The position numbers were made by a program, and so were the translations under genes. The notes beneath the pieces are model-generated. The model did no database searches. It was given only the letters and a program-made list of their open reading frames with translations, and was not told the origin of the DNA. Positions 48,140-59,666 of a stretch of DNA of 64,000 nt are shown here, piece by piece (the stretch's first letter is position 1; each line of letters begins with the position of its first letter). Source of the stretch: Elysia chlorotica (taxonomy: Eukaryota; Mollusca; Gastropoda; Plakobranchidae); NCBI GenBank assembly GCA_003991915.1, contig RQTK01000300.1, positions 267,436 through 331,435 of the forward strand. The letters run 5' to 3'.

Positions 48140-49326
48140 AACTGCAGTGTGTGTGTGCACATTCTAAGCTTATTATCGTTAGTTGTACATTGTATCTTTC
48201 TTTTGCTTAGCACTACGAGAGGCTACCCAATACAACGGACAAAGCCTCCGAGTTAACTGAAGTGAACATATAAGGGTAAAAGTGATTTTTAAATTAATAT
48301 CAACGTTAGAACAGAATCATTAATACTCAGTGAGTGAAATCTGATGTTTCGTTTTCACATAATTATTGGAATTCTCGAAATTAGCTTTGAAATTCTATCG
48401 ATGTTATTCTGCTATCAAAGGAAGTCTCGGCAATTTCTTGAACATAAAATAAGACTACTCTTTGTTGTAACAAACATATTTTATCAGGTGTGAAAAAATA
48501 CATAATTCAAGTTGATATGATTGTAATGCACTTGCTAAAGTACACCCCGTGAATTTTGATCTTGGAAAAACAAATCTACCGGTGTCTGGTCGCTAGGAAT
48601 TAAATAGGTTATGTAAGACTTGAGGCGATGAGTTTCGATTTCATACAATTATTGCAAAACTTAAAATCTTTCCTTTGTTATTTTACTCGAAAAGGAGTTA
48701 TTGACTATTTTGTGAAAATAAATTACTTTCGGACCTTATAGCTTGTAGTCGTTACTATATTCAGCTTCTAGAGTTGCAAGAAAATTGACTTAACAGCATT
48801 TATTAAAAAGGCATATTTTAAAGACGCATTCGATGACCTTTGACGAAAGTACGATTTTTCTAGTTTCTTTTAATGCCTGATTAGTTTTTACCAATCAAAA
48901 GACAAGCAGTCTGTATGCGATATTTTTTTACGTTTCCTAATTAACTTTGTTTAACCTCACCCTGCCAGTTATTGTTACAAACCGCTAAGAATGTATTTAA
49001 TGAAGAGAATCATTCAAAGCACTAGGTAAAACGATTCATGTATGTGTAAAGGTTACTCTGACAATATTTATGATAAATAACTTATACCAGGAACATAATA
49101 ATAATAATAAAAACAACACCGTTTAAAACACACCAAAAAAAACAAACAACAACAACCATTGTACACATACACAAGACATAAAAAAAACTACGCTTGACAT
49201 TAATTTATTTTTACTAGAGACACTGACTAGCATTAGCTGACTAACATTTCAACATTTGGACAATTAATTTTTTGGGGGGTTTTGGAAGTAAAATACCTTA
49301 CTTATTAATATTAACATTATTATTAT

Positions 49327-49404
<78 letters not shown>

Positions 49405-51900
49405 GACGACGACGTATATTATTATTATTATTATTATAAGAACGTCGGGCAAAGTCACATTGGCCCACCTTTGTGAAAGGGGGCTCTACTCGGCACTGCG
49501 GTGTTCGAACTCATAGGGATGCCAAAGTCTAGAACTAACAGATACATACATTTTATTTGCCTAGATCTGACAGACACCCACTTTCTTAATTATATTAAAC
49601 TTCTATTTAATATAGTACATGTACCTATAATTCACTATCCATTTTTGTACATATTTTGTTTTATCTATACGGTTTGATTAGATTTTCCATATATATAAAA
49701 ATATGATATAGAAATGATATACACACTTCCTGTAACTTGAGCTGTGATACCATATTACGTATTATGATTATATAATGTATAATATTAATATTTTTGTCAA
49801 AACCATTTTTACTCTCTTATTCACGTAAACATTTTATTGATGCTTCTGTTGTAAAAAAGATAGCATAATTTTCAATTTCCCCTTGAGGGATGAACACAGA
49901 TCTCTGTATTCTATATATTGTAATGTTATATAGCTGTAATTGTGTAAAAAATTTACTTGAAATTTATAAAAAGATAAAGAGCACAATCTTTGTAAATTTG
50001 CATAATTGATTGTATTACTGCAAATCAAATACTAAAACTAGTAAAATATTTTTTTTAAAACTCGAACTGTGGTTACAACACAGCAGCTGAAACAAATTCA
50101 AAATTTGTAAAGTTTGAACATAACTCTTTCAGTTTAATTTCTGAATGACATTTTAAAAGTTGGTCATAACATAAAAAATGAAGTCATTAAATACAGTCTG
50201 TATACATGTACATTGTATTATTATGTTATTGCGAATATTTAATACAGATATTATTTTCTAAAACTTACATAGATCTATGTAATTTAAGAAAACAAACTTT
50301 CTACAGGCGATCAAGAAAAAGATGTTCAATACCTTTTCTGTGGGTTTTTGAAATCTCAACATTTAAAACTTGTTAAAATTAAATTAAATAACAGACTTTA
50401 ATTTTTAAAGAACAGTTAAGTGTAAACCAAATATGCCATAAATATCCTTATTCCTAGTAAAAACAGTTTCTTTTTATTTCCATCTCTATTCTTTACATAA
50501 GTATTCATGAAAAAAAAAAATGCAATTGACAAGAAAATGTAGCAAAGCTAACTTTAAACACACATAATTATTAAAGAAATTTAATACTTTCTTCATATCA
50601 GTTTTGACAAGAAAATCTCAAGATAAATTTTTTACTGAGATGCATAGAATTGAATCCCTATAAACTTATTTTTTGTTTGTTACAACTCACAGTACTAGAA
50701 ATATCTTTAAATTGAAAGTCTACAGCTGAGTGCTTAAAAAAATGCATGATTATCAAAATGGAGTTTATATCAAACAGACACAGAATTATTATCCATAAAA
50801 GGCTAGATCACTATCCATCGTAAAAAAAAAAAGGGTAGAAATAGTAAGGATATTACTGGTACTTGTACATATTAACAGTCTAATATAAAACATAGTATCA
50901 TCAATAACTAGAATTGCCACACTGTTTGTACATGTATTCAACTTTATGTAATATTTCTGAACTGCTGATCACATAGATCATTAGAGAAATATACAAGTAT
51001 GTACATTTCATTGCTGTTATTATATAATCTTCACAATGCCATTGATGGCTACGAGACCTGGACAATCATCAAAAAACTTATCAGAAAAAAAATCAAAGAG
51101 CATTAAGTTAGAATCACATATAGCTAGAAAAATATATGCTGGTAACTAAAATATTATGACATATACATCATGCAAAGACAAGAAAGAAAAAGTTAGATCG
51201 TAGTTGAGGCAATGACAAGAGTAAAATATAGACAGGGAGAAGAAAAAATAATGAAACTGGATGATAAGAACAATGGAATGATCAGTCATGGAAAAACAAT
51301 AGGCCTGAAAAAAGGTGGGGGCCAGTCAAATATAGTCTTACACCCTAGGGTGCAGATCAACAATGGCTGTTGTAAGAATAGTGTTAAGATATGGGGAAAA
51401 CGTGTAACATTAGGGAGGGGGGGTCCATAGGACCGAAATTTGGTGTAAGATCATATTTGAACAGCCCCTAGGCAAAAGTGAAGATGAAGTGATGGTATGG
51501 CATCATGGCAAAAGTGTTACATAGCTAGGAAATAAAAGACATGAAAGATCGGAGAGTTCTAAAAATGGATTTCTGGACAGCCAAGTTGCAGTAAGATAAC
51601 ATACATTCATACAAGATGCACGAATTTGAAAATGCTGATAAAAATTTCTGGTACATGTAAATTGGGATGGACTACACTTTTGACATAATTATCTTAGAAC
51701 AGAAGTCTCAAAATAATTAACAGCATTTTTTTCTTGTCATACGAGTAAAATTGTACAGAATGTAATTCATAACAATCATAAATCTAACTGTCTAAGGCAC
51801 GTTGGATGATAAAGATAAACAAATTAGGCAGCTATTTGATATTATGGACACAGATTCTTTAATACAATGTACACCACATTGACCATTTTGCAGGGAAGAC
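48140..51900. other. Noncoding AT-rich DNA between the LINE block and the minus-strand gene
   Basis: Contains an ACT/ATT microsatellite (49314-49437) and many A/T runs. A short inverted pair (TCTTACACC near 51338 and GGTGTAAGA near 51441) is present. No gene was recognised on either strand. Confidence 0.4.
49314..49437. repeat. ACT/ATT compound microsatellite
   Basis: About 26 ACT units flanked by ATT units. Confidence 0.95.
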
Positions 51901-51910
51901 TAAAACTCTA

Positions 51911-52166
51911 TCAGCCTTGGCCTAAGTGGATTACAGTATTCCGTGCCCCTACCACATCATTACTCATATCCAGTAATATGTGCCTACATGTGGATCTTAT
52001 TGCATCACAGTTCCAGAGCCAAGGAGACCCTACATGTTTCCACGAGTTGCCAGTGCATATTTTGATTGATAATCCTGGGCTTGCAATCGAAATAGCCTTG
52101 CTTGCGCAGAAGAGCTCACACCCACAGCTATCATTTGTTAGTTTATGGATTTCATCAACTAACTCT
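51911..52166 (-). CDS. Predicted terminal coding exon, 84 codons plus stop
   Basis: Minus strand: acceptor TTAATTTAATTTAG, then one base completing the codon split from 52750, then an open frame ELVDEIHKLTNDSCGCELFC ... to TGA at 51911-51913. The composition is protein-like, with Cys and Trp (KHVGSPWLWNCDAIRSTC). I do not recognise the family. The phase match with the 35-bp exon supports one transcript. It is probably the 3' end of the giant-exon gene, otherwise of a small separate gene. Confidence 0.6.
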
Positions 52167-52605
52167 CTAAATTAAATTAAAAAAGAACAAACTATGGAGT
52201 AGAAAAATTAAAAAACAAGATCTTTACACTGAAAAAGATAGTATGCACAGAACGTCATTTGCTCATAAATCATAAAATATAGTTCATAATGTTGTGAACT
52301 AAGAATACAAAACCTTGCATGTGCATGTAGGCCTATGACATTAAGACTATATGAAAAATTTTAACATAAATTATAAACGTCTTGAAATGATTTCAAATAT
52401 CTTCTTGTTAGAAAGTGAAAATAGACGTTCAAAATAAAGGGGTTTCATTTGAATAAACGTTTTTATCAACTTTATATATGTACCTGTAACAACTAACATG
52501 TCGTCATTTTTATCCAATCTGACTAATAGTAAACATTACTTACGCTTTATGTAAATTTAAAATTCCTCAATTTAAGGTTTAACACCAAAACTATGACCAC
52601 ATAGA

Positions 52606-52611
52606 TTTATT
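52606..52611 (-). terminator. Possible polyadenylation signal on the minus strand
   Basis: TTTATT on the plus strand (AATAAA on minus) would serve transcripts that end at the TAG of the giant exon. One of several such motifs, so weak. Confidence 0.2.
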
Positions 52612-52749
52612 AAAAATATGAAATATGTCAGTACACTGTAAAATGAAGAGAAAAAACAACAACAAAAGAGCACAAAGCTTTTCTGTTTGAACCCCATTTT
52701 GAATGTTAGCTGCTGAGTAAAACTCAAATCAAATAAATAGTATACATAC

Positions 52750-52784
52750 TGGTAAACTATGGAATTGTTCAGTCCACCAAGCCG
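52750..52784 (-). CDS. Predicted downstream exon of the giant-exon gene (35 bp)
   Basis: Minus strand: a strong acceptor (TGATTTTCTTACAG) precedes codons for RLGGLNNSIVY, then a donor CCA/GTATGT. It starts in phase 0 and ends two bases into a codon, which fits the start of the exon at 52166. A phase-0 donor 12 bases after the giant frame's TAG (AAAACT/GTAAGT at 53433) would splice here in register. Confidence 0.6.
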
Positions 52785-53444
52785 CTGTAAGAAAATCACA
52801 CTGTTACAGATATGAAGTTGATCCACTTAAGTTTAAAACATAGGCCTACCTAAATTTTCCTATGTAAAATTACTTTTTATGCTTTATAGGTAAGAACATT
52901 GACATGCATATCTGGTAAAATGCATACAAAAAGTATGACACCTGTTAATAATACTTCAAGCAGTTGATTTCATCTTTGCAAAAAAAGTTTGAGCTAGAGC
53001 TCATTCAAAGCTTGATATACATTTTTGATCTCAAAACAGTTTACAATAAATCAGCACATAGAAATGAGACCAATATTTACTCTCTGAAAAGGCAAACATG
53101 ATTCACGCATGAAATTTTAAAATATGGTCGACATCAAAGCATCAACATACTGTCAAGATTCAGAGGAAACTGGATACCGTCAAGGATCATGCAGCTAAAT
53201 TAAACTTTACATACAAATCGGCAACAAAAGAGCAAATTGCAAAGATCTAACTAGACTTTTTGTCCGTCTTTGAAAGCAAGGTATAAAAATTGCCTGTACA
53301 TACATTATCAGATCAGCAAATAATTTTGGAAATAATAAGAACTGTAGGCAACAGTATTAACAAAATAAACATAAGTAGTTCATATCTGTTACAAAGAAAA
53401 ATTATGTTTTGGACTAGAAAAGTTACACTTACAGTTTTAGAGAC

Positions 53445-56400
53445 CTAGCAATCACTAAAAATTTCAAATTCAAGATTGTTTACCAATCTTTGAACATTGG
53501 GGGATAAATTTTGAACATATTCTTTTAGCTCCTTTGCACCCCAATTAATCAATTTCAGTATAAATTCATAATTTTTAATGTGATTTTCAATAGTCTTTTT
53601 ACCACACTTTGGTCCTTTCAGAAAAGACTGTACGTATCGGGGAATGTAATTCCCATACATTTCTCTATAAACTTCCAACCTGATCATATGCTTTTTCGAG
53701 TTGACAAGGACTGAAACATATTTTTTTACTGCAGTTGAAACAGATTGGTCCGAGGTCACAAACGCAACACCTTTTTCGTGCAGTATTTTCTTGCGGGTTT
53801 GGATTTCTTTTCTGACAGAAGCCACCTTTTTCTGGATATCAAGAAGTGACTGATAATACCTCAATTTTTCTTTTGAAGTTTTATCTTTACTGGAAAAAAC
53901 CCCAAGATTTGTCAATGTTCCTTTTTTTTTCTTACTGTTTTTTATTGGCATATCAAATGTGTTTGGCATCTCACCAAATCCATACACATCGTTCCTAATT
54001 GATATAAATTTTTCTGCATGATGGTGAAACTTAAGAATCACTAATTTTCTTTCTTTGTATAATCTACAATGCTCCATATACAACTTCTGTAAAGCTTTCT
54101 CCACTACCTCTAAACTGATTCCCTCAAATTCAGTCTCACCTATTCTTTGTAGTTCATCATCTGGAAATCCTTGCTGTTCATGATTTTTTCTCAGCTGTTT
54201 CATTAATGCTGCCAAATGAGGAAGAGTTGCATTTATGTCGAGGAAAATGTTGACTGCTTTCCTGTGCGAATCTTTTGAAAACTTGTCAAATCGTGTACAG
54301 GATTGCGTCTGCATTTGCATGACTTTCTCAACATCTTTCTTCAAGAGGGAAAGCTTAAGCCAGTGCAAAGCTTTAAAGCAAAGGTTTTGGTGATGCTGTG
54401 GCATGCTGGGAATACCTTGCAGCAACTTGCCACGACAGTTGCAATGACAATCAACCTGAAGGCCATCAGCAGGATCAGGTGACTGCAGAAGAGCTTCTGG
54501 TGAAGCATTATGTCCATGTCTTGAATCATCTGGGGTGGGAGGAAATGAATTTGACATCAAGTTCATGTTTTCTTCAAACCCGTTGGATCTAGGCAAAAAA
54601 TATGCATTTCTATCGCTGGGCAGTGCAGTATCTTTGTTGTTTAAATGTGTTTCAGGTGGCATTTGGAAGTCAGGATTCACATGTGATGATTTGTAAGAAC
54701 TGTTTTGGAAAGAGAAACTCCTGTGCATCATATCCTGATCTTTTGCTGCTTGATGTGACTGGAAAGAAAAGTTTAATCCACTCTGAGATGAAACCCCAAA
54801 ATCTGATACAGCTGTTTCGGCATATGATGGACTAACTTTATTAAAATGTGAGGACCATTGAGTTGACAAATTACTTCTGTTCATGGTTTCTGGTTTTGAC
54901 ACATCTTTATGTGTTCTGAAGTTAGCAGAAGCACTATGAGGTGTTACAAAGAGGTTTCCATCAAATTGGTTATTGGTAGAAGTTACATTCTCATTACCAG
55001 AGGTCCTTGGTGCTTGGAGACTTTCGTATTGAAATGGAGTATAACTACTATATGCATCATTCTCATACCAATATCCAGATTGCCACCCATTTTCAGTTTG
55101 GGGGTTTATGTTGTTTTCAAAGTGTGGTTGCTTGAAGTTATGTTCATGGTAAAAACTTCTTGTGTTGTAATCATCCTGTTGAACCCATTTCTTAGGAATG
55201 CTTCTCTCAAAAGAAGAATGATCTGAGCTGATAGCATCAAATGGGGCATGATGTGACGTATTGCTACAACCTTCTCTGCGTTTTAGTTGGCTACAATGCT
55301 CATCTGATCTTGGAAACATAAAAGGAGGGAGAGGTGGGGATGGCAAAAAGGAATCAACTTCCTTGTTGATCTCTGAACCTGCTGCCAAGGCATTAGTTGA
55401 TTGCCAAAACTGTTTATGCCTGGTTACATCCTTGTTGTACGTGGGTACAGTTTCACTAGATTCAAGATGATAACTTTGGTATCCACTCCCAGCTCCACCG
55501 TCTTGACATGGTTGCTTGTTCAAGCCTTCACTGTAAAAATGTTGGTGTGGCACTCTGAGATGCGAGGCTGGAGCTATTCTATGTTGCTCACCATACCCAC
55601 TTGATGACCATTGATGATGTCCTCCCACCTCAAAGGTGGCTCTCATGTTTGCACCACTCATGCCATCACTGCCTGTTTTCATCTGACTATTCCTTATCTT
55701 ATCCAGCTTTGTTGGCAGGACCACTTGACCGTTGTGTTGAGCAGCCTCACTACAATTGAAGGCTTCAATTGCCTTCAGGTTTGTAAAAAAAATTTTTGTG
55801 AAGGACTGATGCAAAAGTCTGAGATCCAACTCAAATTGGTTCATCTTTTCAACAAGATGATTTGCAGCAACTGACCCAATGTCTGCTAGAACTGAAGGAG
55901 AAAATTGGAATCTGACATTTTTTAAGAGAGTATCGATGTAAGCTGCCCTGTTTGCCTCAAACTGTTGACCAATAGATTCAATTATTTTGCCTTGTTTAGC
56001 CACCTCCATGAAGACTTTGATGCGCCCTTCTTCCTTCTGATTCTTTGCCAATTTATCACTTAAAAGAAAGAGACTCTTTCTTATAGACTTATGATCCTTT
56101 TTCCATCCTTCAATCATGTCATTTATGTATTTAAAAGTATCAGTCATAAAGCCAGGGTCATTTTCCTCACATATTTTGCCAGTGTCCATTTTAATATGGG
56201 GACCAATATGCTGGAAATCATTGACCGCAGCCTTTGGAAACTCTGCATTTGAAATTGTGGAAGAGCCTCCACCTTTTCTTGTTTTCATCTTTTTGCCCAA
56301 TTTCTGGAATGCATTTTTTGTATTAGCCTTATAATGATCTGGTAAAGGTAAGAGGCCAGCTTTTAGATGGCTTTTTGCTGGGGAGAAGGTTTCTCTTGAT

Positions 56401-59400
56401 TCTAAATGATAACTTTGGTATCCACTCCCAGCACCACCGTCTTGACATGGTTGCCTGTTCAAGCCTTCACTGTAAAATTGTTGGTGTGGCACTCTGAGAT
56501 GCGAGGCTGGAGCTATTCTATGTTGCTCATCATACCCACTTGATGACCATTGATGATGTCCTCCCTCCTCAATGGTGGCTCTCATGTTTGCATCACTCAT
56601 GCCATCACTGACTGTTTTCATATGATTATACCTTAACACATACAGTTTTGTTGGCAGGATTAATCGGCCATTCAGTTTGGCAGCCTCACTACTGTTGAAG
56701 GCTTCAATTGCCTTCAGGTTTGTAAAAAAAACTTTCTTGTAGGCCTTGTGCAGAAGTTTAAGATTCAACTCAAATTGATTCATCTTTTCAACAAGATGAT
56801 TTGCAGCAACGGGCCCAATGTCTGTTAGAATTGAAGGTGAAAATTGGAGTTTGCCCTGTTTGTAGGGAGTTTTACTATAAGCTGCCCTTTCTGTCTCAAA
56901 CTGTTGGCTAATAGATTCAATTGTATTGCTGTGTTTAGCCACCTCAGTGCAGACTGTAATAAATCCCTCTTCTGTATTTTCCTTTGCCAATTTATCACCT
57001 AAAAAGAAGAGACGCTTTCTTATATACTTCTGATCACTCTTCCACCCTTCAATCCTTTCATTAAGGTAGTGAAAAGAATCTGTCATAAATCCAGGATTGT
57101 TTTTGTGACAATCTGGAATCTCCTTATTAGCCTGGACCATCTGGCGATAAGTATTTTTAGGTTCCATATTGGGAGCTTGAGTTTGAGACAGGGAGGTTTC
57201 ATCCATTCCATAAGAATCATTAACACTAACAGGAGCACCTACACTATTTGAAACATTACCCCTTAGAGTTTGAGAAGAGCCTCCTTTACAACTATATTGT
57301 ACATCTACAGGATGTTTTTCATGAAGCCTATCGACTGTCTGAATCATGTGTGGACTTAACGCTGGACTTTTGTCACCTCTCACAGAAGGGCCAACTTCCT
57401 GCATATCCTTGGCTTCAGCTATAAGCAAGTTTTTATTTGGCACCATGGAAATATCTCCAACTTTAGTTACTACCTTTTTACCTTCTTTTGACTTAAATGC
57501 CTGTTCTGAAATCAAAGAGCCTAATGACATCCATAGGGTATGTCTGCTACATTGACCCAGAAAGTCTTCACCATATTGAATGTCTTTTTTAAGAAAAGAT
57601 GACACTTTGTAGACTTTCAATTCACCTTTCTGGAATTTTGAAAAACGTTGACTCTTGTTGAAAAAATGTAAACCTGGGATTCTTATACCACATTTTAAAC
57701 CAATCCTGTCATTGAATTTTAAAATTTGAGAAGAGTGATCCTCCATCAATGTTGCAAATTGCAATTTTAATTTCTCTAGCTTTCTCGTTAAAGTCCTGTA
57801 CCAAACAGGAAATACATTTTTCTGGCTTGGGTTTAATACACAGGCAGGTGGGAATTTAAACACCTTTCTCTTGTTTGCAGGATTGTTGGTCAACCTTAAG
57901 ACCTCCATTTCACAAAATAGTGCAACCGCTAAACAACCAAGTTCACTAACTTTAAACAGATCTGAGTCCTCAATATCTTGTTTCATTTTTGACTTCTTAA
58001 AAAGATAAGCTTGGATACTGTGCATTCGTTTACCTAAGTTATTCATTGCTATGTCAAAGGCAGTGAAACATCTTCGGAGATCTCTCTCCATTCCTTCACC
58101 ATCCATTGCAGAATCAAAATGAGGTGTAAAGAAAAGTCTCTCTAGTCCAGGATCTACTTTGGTACTAATAGGACTCATAACCAGTTCTGAGTAAGGAGTG
58201 TCTGGCCCCCACAAAACTTCTCTGCTAACAGAATTTAAAATATTATCCATGCATTTAGTGGGCTCCATCAGAAAGGGTGAAACTCTGTACACTTTCAAGG
58301 AACCAGCAAGGAACCTTGACAGGCGCTGGTCTGTGGAGAAAAACTGTACATACGGAATTTTAATACCCCCTTTGTTTTTCACTCTATCATTAAACTTAAA
58401 AATCTCCTTCGGGTAGTCTTCAAGAAAACTTTCAAACTGTTTTGCTAGTTGTTTAAGCTTTTGAGTTAAAGCAGTATAACAGTCAAGGAAACTCTTTCTC
58501 TCTTTTTCGCTCAAATTGTAGGTGGCTGGAATTTTAAACAAATTCTCAGTGTTCACAGGATTTACTGTTAACCTAAAGACTTCCATTTCAGAAAATAGGG
58601 CAACAGCTAGGCAACTGAGTTCACTGAATTTATACAAGTCAAAATCTTCAATGACTTCCTTCATTCTGGACTTCTTCAACAAACCACTTTTGATAGTGTG
58701 AAACCGTGTGCCTAAGACTTTCACTGCTCTATCAAAGAATGTGAACTTTTTCTGGATATCTGCCTCCACAGTTTCTGCATCTGTAACAGAATAAGTATGT
58801 GGTTTGTAAATAATTCTCTCCAGTTCTGATGGCCTATTAAAATCTGATTCATTTGGAGAAACATCATCAGCTAAAACCACACTATTCTTTTCAGCACACA
58901 AGACAGGGAAATCAGATGTGGAATCAATATTTGTTGGAGGATCCTGAATATTTGCTTCTTTGTCATCATCACTAGCAAAGGCTAGCATTAACTCATCTTC
59001 ATCCTGAACTTCTGAGGATATTATATCATCAACTTTAATTGGCTCATCATCATCTTCAAAGACTTGTGCAATATCATCCATGTCCACATCAACTTCCCCA
59101 CAACTATCCAGGACCATGAAGGATTCTTCTTCTCCCTCACATTGCTTACTGGACTCCTTCACTTCTAAGGAAACTTGACTTGAATCACACACGTCATTTC
59201 CTACTTTGTCCTTTTTGTTATCAATATCAGAGGTGTGACTATGAGTCAGCCCAGAAAATGATTTTCTTGGATTATGAAGATGATTCTTAGTCTTTTCCTC
59301 CATACCTGTGGATTTCTGTTCTAAGTTGCTGGGATCACATTTGTTCCCCTCTCTCGACCTTCCCCTCTTTTTTGAACTGCTTTCTAACCTAGATTCTTCT

Positions 59401-59666
59401 GGAGCTTTATCAGGCATGGGAAACTTGTGAAGAACATGCTCCATAAGACCATTCACTCCTTCCCAGACGTTAGTCAATGGTCTGTCTTGATCATCCAACT
59501 CTCTGTAACACCTGAAGAAATCTTCGTGTCTTGAATAGGTTGCCAGGTCTTGATAGGCTCTGTCCAGATCACTCTGACAGTAAGAGAGAGACCTTGAAGA
59601 TCGACGAGAAGATGAGTGAGCGGAAGAGGAGAACCTCCCAGACTCCCTACTGCTATGCCTACTCAT
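53445..59666 (-). CDS. Giant single-exon reading frame, 2073 residues, repeat-bearing protein of unassigned family
   Basis: The ATG at 59666 is the first in a frame closed upstream by TAG; an in-frame TTG six codons earlier is a less likely start. Layout by residue: Ser/Arg-rich 1-30, basic 98-108 (SSKKRGRSREGNK, possible nuclear signal), acidic 178-240, module A1 281-495 and A2 507-720, module B1 855-1092 and B2 1168-1405, a disordered Ser/Asn/Gln-rich stretch 1410-1735, and a helical Lys-rich C-terminal region 1760-2073. A copies share SELxCLAVALFxEMEVxRLT and KFNDR...GIxIP. B copies share PGFMTD, AANHLVEKMNQFEL and FFTNLKAIEAFN. There is no signal peptide, membrane segment or catalytic motif. 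Other genes here have exons of 26-300 bp, so this exon is exceptional. A TEX15-like germline gene is one hypothesis. Confidence 0.88.
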   Translation of the reverse strand: MSRHSSRESGRFSSSAHSSSRRSSRSLSYCQSDLDRAYQDLATYSRHEDFFRCYRELDDQDRPLTNVWEGVNGLMEHVLHKFPMPDKAPEESRLESSSKKRGRSREGNKCDPSNLEQKSTGMEEKTKNHLHNPRKSFSGLTHSHTSDIDNKKDKVGNDVCDSSQVSLEVKESSKQCEGEEESFMVLDSCGEVDVDMDDIAQVFEDDDEPIKVDDIISSEVQDEDELMLAFASDDDKEANIQDPPTNIDSTSDFPVLCAEKNSVVLADDVSPNESDFNRPSELERIIYKPHTYSVTDAETVEADIQKKFTFFDRAVKVLGTRFHTIKSGLLKKSRMKEVIEDFDLYKFSELSCLAVALFSEMEVFRLTVNPVNTENLFKIPATYNLSEKERKSFLDCYTALTQKLKQLAKQFESFLEDYPKEIFKFNDRVKNKGGIKIPYVQFFSTDQRLSRFLAGSLKVYRVSPFLMEPTKCMDNILNSVSREVLWGPDTPYSELVMSPISTKVDPGLERLFFTPHFDSAMDGEGMERDLRRCFTAFDIAMNNLGKRMHSIQAYLFKKSKMKQDIEDSDLFKVSELGCLAVALFCEMEVLRLTNNPANKRKVFKFPPACVLNPSQKNVFPVWYRTLTRKLEKLKLQFATLMEDHSSQILKFNDRIGLKCGIRIPGLHFFNKSQRFSKFQKGELKVYKVSSFLKKDIQYGEDFLGQCSRHTLWMSLGSLISEQAFKSKEGKKVVTKVGDISMVPNKNLLIAEAKDMQEVGPSVRGDKSPALSPHMIQTVDRLHEKHPVDVQYSCKGGSSQTLRGNVSNSVGAPVSVNDSYGMDETSLSQTQAPNMEPKNTYRQMVQANKEIPDCHKNNPGFMTDSFHYLNERIEGWKSDQKYIRKRLFFLGDKLAKENTEEGFITVCTEVAKHSNTIESISQQFETERAAYSKTPYKQGKLQFSPSILTDIGPVAANHLVEKMNQFELNLKLLHKAYKKVFFTNLKAIEAFNSSEAAKLNGRLILPTKLYVLRYNHMKTVSDGMSDANMRATIEEGGHHQWSSSGYDEQHRIAPASHLRVPHQQFYSEGLNRQPCQDGGAGSGYQSYHLESRETFSPAKSHLKAGLLPLPDHYKANTKNAFQKLGKKMKTRKGGGSSTISNAEFPKAAVNDFQHIGPHIKMDTGKICEENDPGFMTDTFKYINDMIEGWKKDHKSIRKSLFLLSDKLAKNQKEEGRIKVFMEVAKQGKIIESIGQQFEANRAAYIDTLLKNVRFQFSPSVLADIGSVAANHLVEKMNQFELDLRLLHQSFTKIFFTNLKAIEAFNCSEAAQHNGQVVLPTKLDKIRNSQMKTGSDGMSGANMRATFEVGGHHQWSSSGYGEQHRIAPASHLRVPHQHFYSEGLNKQPCQDGGAGSGYQSYHLESSETVPTYNKDVTRHKQFWQSTNALAAGSEINKEVDSFLPSPPLPPFMFPRSDEHCSQLKRREGCSNTSHHAPFDAISSDHSSFERSIPKKWVQQDDYNTRSFYHEHNFKQPHFENNINPQTENGWQSGYWYENDAYSSYTPFQYESLQAPRTSGNENVTSTNNQFDGNLFVTPHSASANFRTHKDVSKPETMNRSNLSTQWSSHFNKVSPSYAETAVSDFGVSSQSGLNFSFQSHQAAKDQDMMHRSFSFQNSSYKSSHVNPDFQMPPETHLNNKDTALPSDRNAYFLPRSNGFEENMNLMSNSFPPTPDDSRHGHNASPEALLQSPDPADGLQVDCHCNCRGKLLQGIPSMPQHHQNLCFKALHWLKLSLLKKDVEKVMQMQTQSCTRFDKFSKDSHRKAVNIFLDINATLPHLAALMKQLRKNHEQQGFPDDELQRIGETEFEGISLEVVEKALQKLYMEHCRLYKERKLVILKFHHHAEKFISIRNDVYGFGEMPNTFDMPIKNSKKKKGTLTNLGVFSSKDKTSKEKLRYYQSLLDIQKKVASVRKEIQTRKKILHEKGVAFVTSDQSVSTAVKKYVSVLVNSKKHMIRLEVYREMYGNYIPRYVQSFLKGPKCGKKTIENHIKNYEFILKLINWGAKELKEYVQNLSPNVQRLVNNLEFEIFSDC

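Noticed and set aside
53445..59666. Short plus-strand frames inside the giant exon
   Set aside because: All are antisense to a well-supported 2073-codon frame and lack independent support.
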